A DNA stretch of 64,000 nt from Flavobacteriaceae bacterium Ga0077528 (GCA_001464475.1 LNDX01000002.1:105642-169641); one strand, 5' to 3'. Positions 43,306 through 52,575 are shown, counted from the first letter of the stretch. The notes: generated by a model not told the origin, from the letters alone. A program made the numbers and translations.

Positions 43306-45981
43306 ATGAAAAAAATTACATTATTATTTTTTTTCATTGCTTTAAATAATGTTTTTGCACAAAAACAAATTTCAGGTAATGTTAAAGACGACAAAAACGA
43401 ACCTTTATTTGGTGTTAATGTCATAGAAAAAGGCACTTCCAATGGTGTTTCTACAGATGCTGACGGAAGTTTTAAAATTAAAGTTAAAGAAGGTGCAATA
43501 CTTGTATTTTCTTACATTGGATATAATGCTGTAGAAAAAAGCACAGACAATACGTCTACAATTGATGTTGTTTTATCTGGTGCACAAGTTCTCAATGAAG
43601 TACAAATTGTTGGTTCACGAAACTCAAAAAGAACCATTGTAAATTCGGCAGTCCCAATTGACGTTATTGACGTTAAAAACGTAACAACCCAAAGCGGAAA
43701 AATTGAAATCAACGAACTATTACAATATGCTGCTCCATCGTTTAATGCTAACAAACAATCAGGTTCAGACGGTGCAGATCACGTTGATCCAGCATCTTTA
43801 AGAGGAATGGGACCAGACCAAACTTTGGTATTAATTAATGGAAAAAGAAGACATCAATCTTCATTAATAAATTTATTTGGAACTCGAGGAAGAGGAAATA
43901 CTGGAACCGATTTGAATGCAATTCCTGCTACTGCAATAAAAAGAATTGAAATTTTAAGAGATGGTGCAGCAGCTCAATATGGTTCTGATGCAATTGCAGG
44001 TGTAATCAATATTATTTTAAATGATAATGTAAAAGAGTTAACAGGTTCGATTACAACTGGAGCATACAACACAAACGCACAAGGAGATTTTCCATTAGGA
44101 ACAGCTAATACTCCTGGATTTAGATTAGACCAAAATGGAAATGGAAATACATTTGGAAGTGATAAAAATCTTGACGGTTTTTCAACTAAAGTTGGCTTGA
44201 ACTATGGAGTTTCTTTAGGAAAAAAAGGTGGATATGTTAATTTTACAGGAGAGTTTTTGAATAAAGAAAAGACACTTCGTCCTGGTTTTGATTTTAGAAA
44301 AGGATTTGGAGAAGCTGCTGTTCAAGGATTAAACTTTATGGGTAATTTATCAATTCCTATTTCAACTAAAACAGATTTTTATGCTTTCGTAGGAAGCAAT
44401 ATTAGAAATACTGATGCTTATGCGTTTACAAGAAATGGTGGCGCTAGAGTTGTTGAATCTATTTATCCTGGAGGATTTACACCAAGAATTACGTCTGATA
44501 TATTAGATCATTCATTAGCGGTTGGAATTAAAACAAAATTTGATAATGGTTGGAAAATGGATTTGAGTAATTCATTGGGAAACAACTCATTTCAGTATAA
44601 TATTGAAGGTACATTAAATGCGTCATTAGGTGCAAATTCTCCAACTAGTTTTGATGCTGGTGGACATAAATTATTGCAAAATACCACAAATTTAGATTTT
44701 TCAAAAAATTATGACACCGTTTTAGAAGGGTTTAATTTAGCTTTAGGAACTGAATTTAGAGTTGAAAAATTCAATATTTTTGCTGGAGAAGTTGGTTCTT
44801 ATGCTACCTATGACATCAATGGAAATGTAGTTACAGATCCAACAATTCAAACTATTCCAATTGACCCAATTTCTGGAGATCCAAGACCAGGAGGCTCACA
44901 AGGTTTTCCTGGATATAGTCCAGCAAACGAAGTAAATGAAACGCGTTCAAATTTTTCTCTATATGCTGATGGTGAATTAGATATAACAAAAGCATTCATG
45001 ATTAGTACGGCAGTACGTTTTGAAAATTATAGCGATTTTGGTAGTACATTAAACGGAAAATTAGCTTCAAGATTAAAATTAACAGACAATATTAATTTAA
45101 GAGGTTCTATTAGTACAGGATTTAGAGCGCCATCATTAGCACAAATTTATTACAATACAAGTTTTACAAATTTCAGTAGCTCAGGAGCAACAGAAGTTTT
45201 ACTTTCTGGAAACGAAAGTCCTGTTACAAAAGCATTTGGTATTGGAAAATTAAACGAAGAGAAAGCTGTAAATGCCTCATTAGGATTTACAGCAAATTAC
45301 GGAAGTTTCACAGCTACAATTGATGGATATATGATCAATGTAAAGGATAGAATTGTACTAACAGGGTATTTTGATGCTTCATCATTAGGATTAAATGTTG
45401 ATGCAGCTCAATTTTTTACTAATGGAGTCGATACAAAAACTAAAGGTTTAGACGTAGTCTTATCATGGAAAAAAACTTTTGGAGATTCTAAATTTGGAGC
45501 TACAATTGTTGGAAATATAAATGATATGGAGATTACTAAAGTAAAAAATAATGGTTTAGACGAGCAAACCTTCTTCGGAGAAAGAGATAAAGCATTTTTA
45601 TTAGCTTCTGCGCCTCAAAGTAAATTTGGTTTAAACTTAAATTATGGGTACAAAAAATTTGATAGTGGTTTAGCTTTTACACGTTTTAGTGAAGTAAAAT
45701 TATTAGACTACCAAGTTTATGAAGATGTAAATGATTATGGTGGTTCTTTTGCTAATCAAATCAAAGCTGCAACTGATACTTATGGTGTTAAAATTGTAAC
45801 CGACTTAACTTTGGGTTATAAAATATCTAAAGCATTCAAAATAACTTTAGGTGCAAATAACTTACTAAATGTTTATCCTGATCAACAAGATGACTGGGTT
45901 GAAGCTGGTGGATATTGGGATGCCGTTCAAATGGGATTTGGAGGAGCATATTATTATACTAGGCTAGGTTTCAATTTCTAA
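43306..45981 (+). CDS. TonB-dependent outer-membrane receptor with CarboxypepD_reg domain
   Basis: 891 residues: signal peptide (MKKITLLFFFIALNNVFAQ), a CarboxypepD_reg-like beta domain (about 21-100, KQISGNVKDDKNEPLFGVNV), plug (about 105-245, RGMGPDQTLVLINGKRRHQS and QYGSDAIAGVINIILND) and a 22-strand barrel ending in ...TRLGFNF with terminal Phe. Such receptors import siderophores, B12, oligosaccharides or peptides using TonB energy. No SusD-like gene adjoins it, so a SusC role is unlikely; the substrate cannot be inferred. Single gene with a clean terminator. Confidence 0.92.
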   Translation: MKKITLLFFFIALNNVFAQKQISGNVKDDKNEPLFGVNVIEKGTSNGVSTDADGSFKIKVKEGAILVFSYIGYNAVEKSTDNTSTIDVVLSGAQVLNEVQIVGSRNSKRTIVNSAVPIDVIDVKNVTTQSGKIEINELLQYAAPSFNANKQSGSDGADHVDPASLRGMGPDQTLVLINGKRRHQSSLINLFGTRGRGNTGTDLNAIPATAIKRIEILRDGAAAQYGSDAIAGVINIILNDNVKELTGSITTGAYNTNAQGDFPLGTANTPGFRLDQNGNGNTFGSDKNLDGFSTKVGLNYGVSLGKKGGYVNFTGEFLNKEKTLRPGFDFRKGFGEAAVQGLNFMGNLSIPISTKTDFYAFVGSNIRNTDAYAFTRNGGARVVESIYPGGFTPRITSDILDHSLAVGIKTKFDNGWKMDLSNSLGNNSFQYNIEGTLNASLGANSPTSFDAGGHKLLQNTTNLDFSKNYDTVLEGFNLALGTEFRVEKFNIFAGEVGSYATYDINGNVVTDPTIQTIPIDPISGDPRPGGSQGFPGYSPANEVNETRSNFSLYADGELDITKAFMISTAVRFENYSDFGSTLNGKLASRLKLTDNINLRGSISTGFRAPSLAQIYYNTSFTNFSSSGATEVLLSGNESPVTKAFGIGKLNEEKAVNASLGFTANYGSFTATIDGYMINVKDRIVLTGYFDASSLGLNVDAAQFFTNGVDTKTKGLDVVLSWKKTFGDSKFGATIVGNINDMEITKVKNNGLDEQTFFGERDKAFLLASAPQSKFGLNLNYGYKKFDSGLAFTRFSEVKLLDYQVYEDVNDYGGSFANQIKAATDTYGVKIVTDLTLGYKISKAFKITLGANNLLNVYPDQQDDWVEAGGYWDAVQMGFGGAYYYTRLGFNF

Positions 45982-46003
45982 AAAACAATTTCCTATAATA
46001 ACT

Positions 46004-46037
46004 AAATCCTGAAAGTTGTCTTTCAGGATTTTTTTAT
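46004..46037 (+). terminator. Terminator after TonB-dependent receptor
   Basis: Stem AAATCCTGAAAG / CTTTCAGGATTT with TTGT loop and T7. Confidence 0.88.
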
Positions 46038-46093
46038 GCGAATTATATAATATTTAATAAAAATTATATAATAAACTTAGTTGAAGTTTAATT

Positions 46094-46101
46094 TAAGTTT
46101 G
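46094..46101 (+). promoter_or_regulatory. -7 element of secreted-protein gene
   Basis: TAAGTTTG (TAnnTTTG), 27 nt before the ATG at 46129. Confidence 0.45.
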
Positions 46102-46128
46102 CTTCTATAAATTTCTAAATTATTTATT

Positions 46129-46668
46129 ATGAAAACTCTATTTATTGGAATACTATCATTGTTTGCGACAACAACTTTTCAGGCTCAAAACAAAAACATA
46201 AAAGACGAAACAAAAACTACGACAACTACTATTACTGATTCTAATGGTAAAAAAACTTATGTAAAGAAAGAAAACACAAGAGAAGTTCAAAAAATTGAAT
46301 TGAAAGAAGAAAAACCAAACACTTTGAACATCGAAACCAAAGATTCTCCTGTTGTAGTTACAACTACTACAAAAATTACTAATCCTGATGGAAGTACTCG
46401 TACAGTAGATGTTGATCGTTCATCATATTATATGTATAACAACAAAAAATACGATGTTAAACTTGACGCAAGTGGCTATAGAATAACTGGTGATGACATC
46501 AAAAAAAGTGCTTTACTAAGAAAAACATCTACTAATAGTTTTATTTATTACAATGGTAAAGAAACATCTATTGGTTATTTTGATACTGATGGAAATTTGG
46601 TTTTAGAAACCTATAATTCCAAAACCGATACTGTTACTTATAAAACTTATGTTATTGTGAAACAATAG
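46129..46668 (+). CDS. Secreted Thr-rich protein of unknown function
   Basis: 179 residues with a signal peptide (MKTLFIGILSLFATTTFQAQ). The mature part is rich in Thr and Lys, with two related segments, KTTTTTITDSNGKKTYVKKE and VVTTTTKITNPDGSTRTVDV, suggesting an internal repeat of about 65 residues, then a YYNGKETSIGYFDTDGN segment. No known domain; possibly a cell-surface or periplasmic protein. Its promoter and a bidirectional terminator make it a single-gene unit. Confidence 0.65.
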   Translation: MKTLFIGILSLFATTTFQAQNKNIKDETKTTTTTITDSNGKKTYVKKENTREVQKIELKEEKPNTLNIETKDSPVVVTTTTKITNPDGSTRTVDVDRSSYYMYNNKKYDVKLDASGYRITGDDIKKSALLRKTSTNSFIYYNGKETSIGYFDTDGNLVLETYNSKTDTVTYKTYVIVKQ

Positions 46669-46669
46669 A

Positions 46670-46720
46670 AAAAAAAGCGAATCAAAAACTGATTCTTAAA
46701 TAGTTTTTGATTCGCTCTAT
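46670..46720. terminator. Bidirectional terminator
   Basis: Perfect 15-bp stem, AGCGAATCAAAAACT and its complement, 11-nt loop, with A run to the left and CTATTTT to the right. Confidence 0.88.
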
Positions 46721-46721
46721 T

Positions 46722-47879
46722 TTAATCATCAATACTCAAAATTATCTTTTCCTCTTCTTCTGTAGCAACCATTCCTGAGATTTCCCAATAATTACTTAGG
46801 ATTGTATTTTTCTTATTGAATAAGGTTTTATCTTTAAAAACCTCACTTTCCTTAAAGCTATAATTTTGGTTGCTGAAATTAGTAGTTATAAAGTAATTCC
46901 TCACTTCAATATCTGTCGTTTTATTCTTAACAACTTTTTCATATCCTATTTCCTCTTTTGAACCAATTAAATAATAATTATTGGAGTCAAATCGATACAT
47001 GGTTTTGAAAAAAGATTTATAAATATTTTTTCCGTTTTTTCCAGATCTATCTTTTGCTTTTGCAAATGAAGTTGGAGAAATCTCGGAACTCACTTCAATA
47101 ATTATCTTTTTCTTTCTATCATAAGTTATAGTATAATCGTCTAACATTGCTGAACTATTATCTGCTGGTATAGCAGTCATAACATAGTAATCTTCATTGA
47201 TTGGATGTGCTTTTACTAAAAAATCGTACTCTTTCTTAGCTCTCGGCTCCAAAAGCGGATTCAAATATTTGAAATTGTAATAGTTTTGCATAATATTATT
47301 CAAATTGTATCCTACAAGTTCATCCATTATATAATCTTCAACCAATCCGAAAGACCTATTTTGCTCTACCAAAATTGTTGTACTAAAATCATTTGGCTTT
47401 CCAGAAAGTTGAAAATTTAAAAGTCCGTCATTATAATTAGAATAAACTCCGTTAAGTTTAAAAAACTCTCTAGAATATACTTTCAATCTTGCTGGAACCG
47501 TTAGTTTTTTGGAAGAATTTTCTATTAAAGAAGCGAGTATTTTTTGTGGATGTTGCTTTGTTAAAATTATTTCATCTAATTTATTAAAACTACTTTTAAG
47601 ATAAATTACTGTTTCTTTTTCTTTTAATATTGTAGACCTAATTGTCTGAGAAACATAGGAAGTATGCGTTATTTGTATATTTGATATTCCTTTTAGAAGA
47701 AAACTGACTTTTCCTTCAGCATTACTTAAATTAAGTTGCTTTGTTTTTAAGACTAAAACAGTAGCATCTTCAATAGATAAATTAGTATCTGCATCTTTAA
47801 GAATTATAGATTTTTCTACCTCTTGTGAATAAAGATGACTTGAAAAAAATAAAAAAACAAATGCAATAAAACACTTCAT
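46722..47879 (-). CDS. Secreted CarboxypepD_reg-like domain protein
   Basis: 385 residues with a signal peptide (MKCFIAFVFLFFSSHLYSQ). A CarboxypepD_reg-like beta-sandwich covers about 22-100 (IILKDADTNLSIEDATVLVL, GKVSFLLKGISNIQITH). The remainder (about 115-385) matches the type of large periplasmic proteins seen in flavobacteria, with no known catalytic motif. The fold resembles the N-terminal part of TonB-dependent receptors but there is no plug or barrel. Function is unknown; envelope location is certain from the signal peptide. Confidence 0.78.
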   Translation of the reverse strand: MKCFIAFVFLFFSSHLYSQEVEKSIILKDADTNLSIEDATVLVLKTKQLNLSNAEGKVSFLLKGISNIQITHTSYVSQTIRSTILKEKETVIYLKSSFNKLDEIILTKQHPQKILASLIENSSKKLTVPARLKVYSREFFKLNGVYSNYNDGLLNFQLSGKPNDFSTTILVEQNRSFGLVEDYIMDELVGYNLNNIMQNYYNFKYLNPLLEPRAKKEYDFLVKAHPINEDYYVMTAIPADNSSAMLDDYTITYDRKKKIIIEVSSEISPTSFAKAKDRSGKNGKNIYKSFFKTMYRFDSNNYYLIGSKEEIGYEKVVKNKTTDIEVRNYFITTNFSNQNYSFKESEVFKDKTLFNKKNTILSNYWEISGMVATEEEEKIILSIDD

Positions 47880-47983
47880 ACTTGAATTAGTTTATTAACA
47901 AATATATAAATTCTTTTAAAACATTGATAAATAATAGATTAAATATGTTTTCAAAAATAATAACCTTTTAAAATAAAAAACAA

Positions 47984-48016
47984 AAAAACCACCAACTATA
48001 TCAACAGTTGATGGTT
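47984..48016 (-). terminator. Terminator of the ferredoxin gene
   Basis: Minus-strand stem AACCATCAACT / AGTTGGTGGTT (a G-U wobble in RNA, an A-C mismatch in the other direction) then T7, so it works for the minus strand. Confidence 0.75.
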
Positions 48017-48042
48017 TACTCTATATTTCACAAAAAATTAAG

Positions 48043-48393
48043 TTACTCGTTATGTAAAAACGATTGTCTGTTTAAAAGTGTTTCTTCACTTTCTACATGA
48101 TTGTCATCAGGAATACAACAATCCACTGGGCAAACTGCTGCACACTGAGGTTCTTCATGAAAGCCTTTACATTCTGTACATTTTCCAGGTACGATGTAGT
48201 AAACATCATCAGATACCGGCGTTTGAGCCGCATCAGCATCCACTTCAGTTCCATCTGGAAGAACTACCTTTCCTCTCAACTTTGTTCCATCTTTCCATCT
48301 CCAATCATCTGCACCTTCATAGATTGCAGTATTCGGACATTCTGGCTCACATGCACCACAATTGATACATTCGTCTGTTATTATAATTGCCAT
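48043..48393 (-). CDS. Ferredoxin with two 4Fe-4S clusters
   Basis: 116 residues. The first cluster motif [19 protein letters not shown] lies at about 9-27 and the second half carries [18 protein letters not shown]; one Cys of the first half completes the second cluster as usual. About 45 residues separate the two, more than in classic clostridial ferredoxins, as in the Alvinella/Bacteroidota type. It transfers electrons at low potential. Divergent from the acyl-CoA reductase gene; a shared function is likely but unproven. Confidence 0.85.
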   Translation of the reverse strand: MAIIITDECINCGACEPECPNTAIYEGADDWRWKDGTKLRGKVVLPDGTEVDADAAQTPVSDDVYYIVPGKCTECKGFHEEPQCAAVCPVDCCIPDDNHVESEETLLNRQSFLHNE

Positions 48394-48401
48394 CTTTAAA
48401 G

Positions 48402-48440
48402 TTTATGAGTTTAAAAGTTTAAAAGTTTATGAGTATAAAA
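48402..48440. repeat. AAAGTTTATGAG-type intergenic repeat
   Basis: Repeated GTTTATGAGTTTAAAAGTTTAAAAG-like units, reverse complement of the family at 9146-9197 and 50827-50872. Confidence 0.6.
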
Positions 48441-48489
48441 AAAACATATAACTTTTTGAACTATTTACTTATTACTATTTACTTATTAT

Positions 48490-48497
48490 TAATTTTG
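48490..48497 (+). promoter_or_regulatory. -7 element of the acyl-CoA reductase gene
   Basis: TAATTTTG (TAnnTTTG), 41 nt before the ATG. Confidence 0.45.
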
Positions 48498-48537
48498 TGC
48501 AAAATTACAATCAAAACCATTCATAAACAAGTTACAA

Positions 48538-49596
48538 ATGTTACAAAAAGAAAAAATTAACGCTTTTGTAGAATTAGGAAAGTTTTTAAGCCAATTTTCA
48601 TTGGATAATAACACCCAAAATGAAGCTGTTCTAAATAATAATTTGTTCTATGATGATTTTATAAATTTGATTGAATTATCACAATCACATAATGGTTGGT
48701 TTACACCAGAACAAGTTTATTTTGCTATAAATTCTTGGGCAGAAGCTTTGACAGAAGAAAATTTAGACAAATGGTTATCAAATTACGATTTCTCTAATGT
48801 ACAACCAAAAACAGTTGGATTAATCCTTGCCGGAAACATTCCATTAGTTGGTTTTCATGATTTTTTATCGGTAGTGGTTTCTGGTCATAAAGTTTTGGTA
48901 AAGACCTCTTCCAACGATCAAAAATTATTGCCTTTCCTTGCTAACTACTTAATCTCTGTAAATTCTGAATTAGAAAATTACATCAAATTTACAGAAGGAA
49001 AATTAGAAAATTTTGATGCTGTAATAGCAACTGGAAGCAATAATACAGCAAGATATTTCGAATTTTATTTCAAAGACAAGCCAAGTATTATTCGCAAAAA
49101 CAGAAATTCAGTTGCCATTTTAACAGGAAATGAATCGCATGAGGATTTAGTAAATTTAGGCGAAGATATTTTTAGATATTTTGGTTTAGGTTGCCGCAAT
49201 GTTTCAAAACTTTTTGTTCCAAAAGACTACAATTTTGAAAACTTCTTCAAAGCTATTTATGAATATAAGGATGTGATTTTTTACGAAAAATATTCTAACA
49301 ACTACGATTATAACAAAGCCGTTTTCTTGATGAGTAATTTCAAATTGTTGGATAATGAATTTCTAACAATCAAAGAAGATACAAGTTACTCCTCACCTAT
49401 TTCGTCTGTTTTTTATGAATATTATGAGGACTTGAATGAAATAAAATCACGTTTAGAAAACGATGCTGACCAAATTCAATGCATTGTTTCAAAAGATGCA
49501 ATAGAAAATTCAATACTATTTGGACAAACACAAAAACCAAATCTTTGGGATTATGCCGATAACGTTGACACTTTAGCATTTCTAAAGGAAATTTGA
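48538..49596 (+). CDS. LuxC-type acyl-CoA reductase
   Basis: 352 residues of the LuxC/acyl-CoA reductase family, which reduce fatty acyl thioesters to aldehydes. The substrate-binding NAGN-like start is LAGNIPLVGFHDFLSVVVSG (about 98-117), and the candidate nucleophile Cys219 is in FRYFGLGCRNVSKLFVP. No lux genes are present, so a role in fatty aldehyde metabolism or amino-acid-linked reduction is more likely than luminescence. The ferredoxin is divergent and serC/serA follow; the order is a recurring one in flavobacteria (from memory). Confidence 0.85.
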   Translation: MLQKEKINAFVELGKFLSQFSLDNNTQNEAVLNNNLFYDDFINLIELSQSHNGWFTPEQVYFAINSWAEALTEENLDKWLSNYDFSNVQPKTVGLILAGNIPLVGFHDFLSVVVSGHKVLVKTSSNDQKLLPFLANYLISVNSELENYIKFTEGKLENFDAVIATGSNNTARYFEFYFKDKPSIIRKNRNSVAILTGNESHEDLVNLGEDIFRYFGLGCRNVSKLFVPKDYNFENFFKAIYEYKDVIFYEKYSNNYDYNKAVFLMSNFKLLDNEFLTIKEDTSYSSPISSVFYEYYEDLNEIKSRLENDADQIQCIVSKDAIENSILFGQTQKPNLWDYADNVDTLAFLKEI

Positions 49597-49730
49597 TTGC
49601 ATTTTTCTCAAAAATTGTTATAAACTATAACGATTTCGTTAATAAGAAGGGCTGATTATTGTCAAATTCTAACCGCTTTTTCGTAGGCTATTTACGAAAT
49701 TTGCGCTTTAAAATTTGCATTAACTTAACA

Positions 49731-50801
49731 ATGAAAAAACACAACTACAGCGCCGGACCATGTATTCTTCCTCAAGAAGTATTTGAAAAATCAGCACAAG
49801 CCATTTTAAATTTTAATAATTCCGATTTATCTATTTTAGAAATTTCGCACAGAAGCAAAGATTTTGTTGCCGTTATGGACGAAGCAAGAGCTTTAGTTTT
49901 AAAACTTTTAGGATTGGAAGGAAAAGGATATCAAGCCTTATTTTTAGCTGGTGGAGCTAGCTTAGAATTCTTGATGGTTCCATATAATTTAATGAAAACG
50001 GATGGAAAAGCAGCTTATTTAGACACTGGAACTTGGGCAAGTAATGCCATAAAAGAAGCTAAACATTTTGGGGAAACTTTAATCGTAGGTTCGTCTAAAG
50101 AGCAAAATTATAATCATATTCCTAAAGGTTATTCAATTCCTGAAGATGCGTCTTATTTTCATTTTACGAGTAACAATACCATCTTTGGAACGCAAATGAA
50201 ATCGTTTCCAACAACAAATGTTCCTGTAGTTTGTGATATGAGTTCCGATATTTTTTCAAGAACTTTAGATTTTTCAAAATTTGATTTGATTTATGCTGGA
50301 GCTCAAAAAAATATGGGTCCTGCAGGAGCAACTTTAGTAGTTGTAAAAGAAGAAATTTTAGGAAAATCTGGAAGATATATTCCAAGTATGTTGGATTATG
50401 AAAAACATATTAAAGCAGAAAGCATGTACAATACGCCACCTGTCTTTCCTATATATGCATCGCTTCTAACATTACAATGGTTGAAAAACCTTGGCGGAAT
50501 TGCTGCTATTGAAAAAATCAACGAAGCTAAAGCCAATTTATTATATACAGAAATCGATAGAAATCCATTATTTAAAGGAACTGCAGCTGTTGAAGATAGA
50601 AGTATCATGAACGCAACGTTTTTATTAAATGATGAAAACCACGCTCCTATTTTTGACAAAATGTGGAAAGAAGCTGGAATTTCAGGATTGCCTGGACATC
50701 GCTCTGTTGGAGGTTACCGTGCTTCAATGTACAATGCTTTGCCGTTAGAAAGCGTTCAAGTATTGGTAGATGTAATGCAATCACTTGAAAAGAACCTCTA
50801 A
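49731..50801 (+). CDS. serC: Phosphoserine aminotransferase
   Basis: 356 residues from the ATG at 49731 (MKKHNYSAGPCILPQEVFEK); a longer frame from 49659 has an implausible N-terminus. A PLP enzyme that makes phosphoserine from phosphohydroxypyruvate. LFLAGGASLEFLMVPYNLM, the PLP lysine in YAGAQKNMGPAGATLVVV, and GHRSVGGYRASMYNALP are intact. It is followed by serA after 72 nt that contain an intergenic repeat. Confidence 0.94.
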   Translation: MKKHNYSAGPCILPQEVFEKSAQAILNFNNSDLSILEISHRSKDFVAVMDEARALVLKLLGLEGKGYQALFLAGGASLEFLMVPYNLMKTDGKAAYLDTGTWASNAIKEAKHFGETLIVGSSKEQNYNHIPKGYSIPEDASYFHFTSNNTIFGTQMKSFPTTNVPVVCDMSSDIFSRTLDFSKFDLIYAGAQKNMGPAGATLVVVKEEILGKSGRYIPSMLDYEKHIKAESMYNTPPVFPIYASLLTLQWLKNLGGIAAIEKINEAKANLLYTEIDRNPLFKGTAAVEDRSIMNATFLLNDENHAPIFDKMWKEAGISGLPGHRSVGGYRASMYNALPLESVQVLVDVMQSLEKNL

Positions 50802-50823
50802 ATTTTAAAATTTAATATATCAA

Positions 50824-50872
50824 TTGAGTTTTAACTTTTAAACTCATAAACTTTTAAACTTATAAACTTAAA
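50824..50872. repeat. AAACTTTTAAACTCATAAAC-type intergenic repeat
   Basis: Array of ACTTTTAAACT and AACTTATAAACT units directly between serC and serA, ending at the serA start; family also at 9146-9197 and 48402-48440. Confidence 0.7.
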
Positions 50873-50873
50873 A

Positions 50874-51827
50874 ATGAAAGTATTAGCTAACGACGGAATT
50901 TCAAAAAGCGGAATCAAAGCTTTAGAAAAAGGTGGATTTGAAGTAATTACTACCAAAGTAGCTCAAGAACAAGTTGCCAATTTTATCAATTCGAATAATG
51001 TTGATGTAATTTTAGTTAGAAGTGCAACCAAAGTTCGTAAAGATATTATTGACGCCTGTCCAAATTTAAAAATCATTGGTCGCGGTGGCGTTGGAATGGA
51101 TAATATTGATGTAGAATATGCTCGCAGCAAAGGAATTCATGTAATCAACACACCAGCATCTTCATCAGAAAGTGTGGCAGAATTGGTTTTTGCACACTTA
51201 TTTACTGGTGTTCGTTTTTTACACGATTCTAACAGAAATATGCCTCTTGAAGGTGATACTAATTTTGAAGGTTTGAAAAAAGCTTACGCAAATGGTATCG
51301 AACTTCGTGGCAAAACATTGGGAATTATCGGTTTTGGACGAATTGGTCAAGCGGTTGCAAAAATGGCTCTTGGACTTGGAATGAAAGTAATTGCTGCAGA
51401 TAAGTTTTTAAGTAATGCCGAAATTAGAGTTGATTTTTACACTGGTCAATTCATAAATGTTGATATTATTACAGAACCATTAGAAGATTTGTTCAAACAT
51501 TCTGATTTTATTACACTTCACGTTCCTGCGCAAGAAGGTTATGTAATTGATGCCGATGAAATTGCACAAATGAAAGACAATGTAGGAATCGTAAACTGTG
51601 CTCGTGGTGGCGTGATTAATGAAGTTGCTTTAATTGAAGCTTTAGAAAGTGATAAAGTCCTTTTTGCAGGATTAGACGTTTTTGAAAAAGAACCAACGCC
51701 AGAAATTCAAATTTTGATGCATCCGAGAATTTCGTTAACGCCTCATATTGGAGCTGCAACTTTAGAAGCGCAAGATAGAATTGGAACCGAACTAGCCGAA
51801 CAAATTATTGGTCTTTTAAAGAAGTAA
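50874..51827 (+). CDS. serA: D-3-phosphoglycerate dehydrogenase, short form
   Basis: 317 residues of the D-2-hydroxyacid dehydrogenase family, the short SerA without the C-terminal ACT domain. NAD site GIIGFGRIGQAVAK (about 150-165); catalytic Arg in VNCARGGVINE, Glu and His in the LFAGLDVFEKEP and TPHIGAA segments. The pairing with serC on the same strand supports phosphoglycerate oxidation as the first serine step. Without the ACT domain, serine feedback control would differ from E. coli. Confidence 0.9.
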   Translation: MKVLANDGISKSGIKALEKGGFEVITTKVAQEQVANFINSNNVDVILVRSATKVRKDIIDACPNLKIIGRGGVGMDNIDVEYARSKGIHVINTPASSSESVAELVFAHLFTGVRFLHDSNRNMPLEGDTNFEGLKKAYANGIELRGKTLGIIGFGRIGQAVAKMALGLGMKVIAADKFLSNAEIRVDFYTGQFINVDIITEPLEDLFKHSDFITLHVPAQEGYVIDADEIAQMKDNVGIVNCARGGVINEVALIEALESDKVLFAGLDVFEKEPTPEIQILMHPRISLTPHIGAATLEAQDRIGTELAEQIIGLLKK

Positions 51828-51846
51828 TCAACTTCAAAAAAAATAG

Positions 51847-51888
51847 AATCCAAATCTGAAGTAAAATTTAGATTTGGATTTTTTTTGT
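51847..51888 (+). terminator. Terminator after serA
   Basis: Stem AATCCAAATCT / AGATTTGGATT with a 12-nt loop and T8. Confidence 0.88.
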
Positions 51889-51930
51889 AGAATAAATTTG
51901 ACGTTTTATATATTTGATTTTAAACTTTTA

Positions 51931-51938
51931 TACCTTTG
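51931..51938 (+). promoter_or_regulatory. -7 element of the DUF937-like gene
   Basis: TACCTTTG (TAnnTTTG), 22 nt before the ATG at 51961. Confidence 0.45.
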
Positions 51939-51960
51939 TTAAAACTAAAAACAAAAAACT

Positions 51961-52521
51961 ATGTTTGAACAACTTACAGAATTAGTAAAACAATTTGGTG
52001 GTGATGCAGTAGTAAACAATCCTGCAGTGCCAAACGAACAAAATGAAGCCGTAATGGAAGAAGCCGGAGGTTCAATCCTTTCTGGTTTAAAAGATATGGT
52101 TGCTAGTGGAAATATTGGTGATTTAGCAGGATTACTTTCGGGTAAAACTCCAATTGACATGAACAATCCAGTAGTTCAAGAATTAACAGGAAAAGTAACA
52201 GGAAACCTTGGAGAAAAATTTGGTTTATCTTCAGAAGCTGCTGGAAGTGTAGCTGGTGGTTTAATTCCTCAAATATTAGGTGGATTGATAAATAAAGCTA
52301 AAGATCCAAACCAACCTGGATTTAATATTACAGATTTGATTAGCTCAATTTCAGGTGGAAATGGTGGTGGATTGATGGATGCTGTAACTAAATATGGTGG
52401 TCAATTTGGTTTAGACCAAGATGGTGACGGACAAATTGGAATGAGTGACGCAATTTCTGCTGTGACTAAAAAATCTGGTGGACTTGGAGGTTTATTAGGA
52501 AAACTTTTTGGAGGAAAATAA
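51961..52521 (+). CDS. DUF937-like (YidB-type) protein with EF-hand-like loop
   Basis: 186 residues, Gly-, Leu- and Ile-rich, no signal peptide. The pattern of amphipathic helices (FEQLTELVKQFGGDAVVNN, GLIPQILGGLINKAKDP) and Gly-rich C-terminus (GGLGGLLGKLFGGK) resembles DUF937/YidB proteins. Residues 152-163 (DQDGDGQIGMSD) match the calcium-binding EF-hand/dockerin-type loop D-x-D-G-D-G-x-I-x-x-x-D. Family function unknown; calcium binding is inferred from the loop alone. Single gene with promoter and terminator. Confidence 0.7.
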   Translation: MFEQLTELVKQFGGDAVVNNPAVPNEQNEAVMEEAGGSILSGLKDMVASGNIGDLAGLLSGKTPIDMNNPVVQELTGKVTGNLGEKFGLSSEAAGSVAGGLIPQILGGLINKAKDPNQPGFNITDLISSISGGNGGGLMDAVTKYGGQFGLDQDGDGQIGMSDAISAVTKKSGGLGGLLGKLFGGK

Positions 52522-52543
52522 TTCCCAACGTTATAATTTTAAA

Positions 52544-52575
52544 AACACTTTAACTTGGTTAAGGTGTTTTTTTTG
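52544..52575 (+). terminator. Terminator after DUF937-like gene
   Basis: Stem AACACTTTAAC / GTTAAGGTGTT with TTG loop, T8 follows. Confidence 0.82.

Noticed and set aside
49659..49730. Longer serC start at 49659
   Set aside because: Would add 24 residues not found in the family; ATG at 49731 gives the usual N-terminus.
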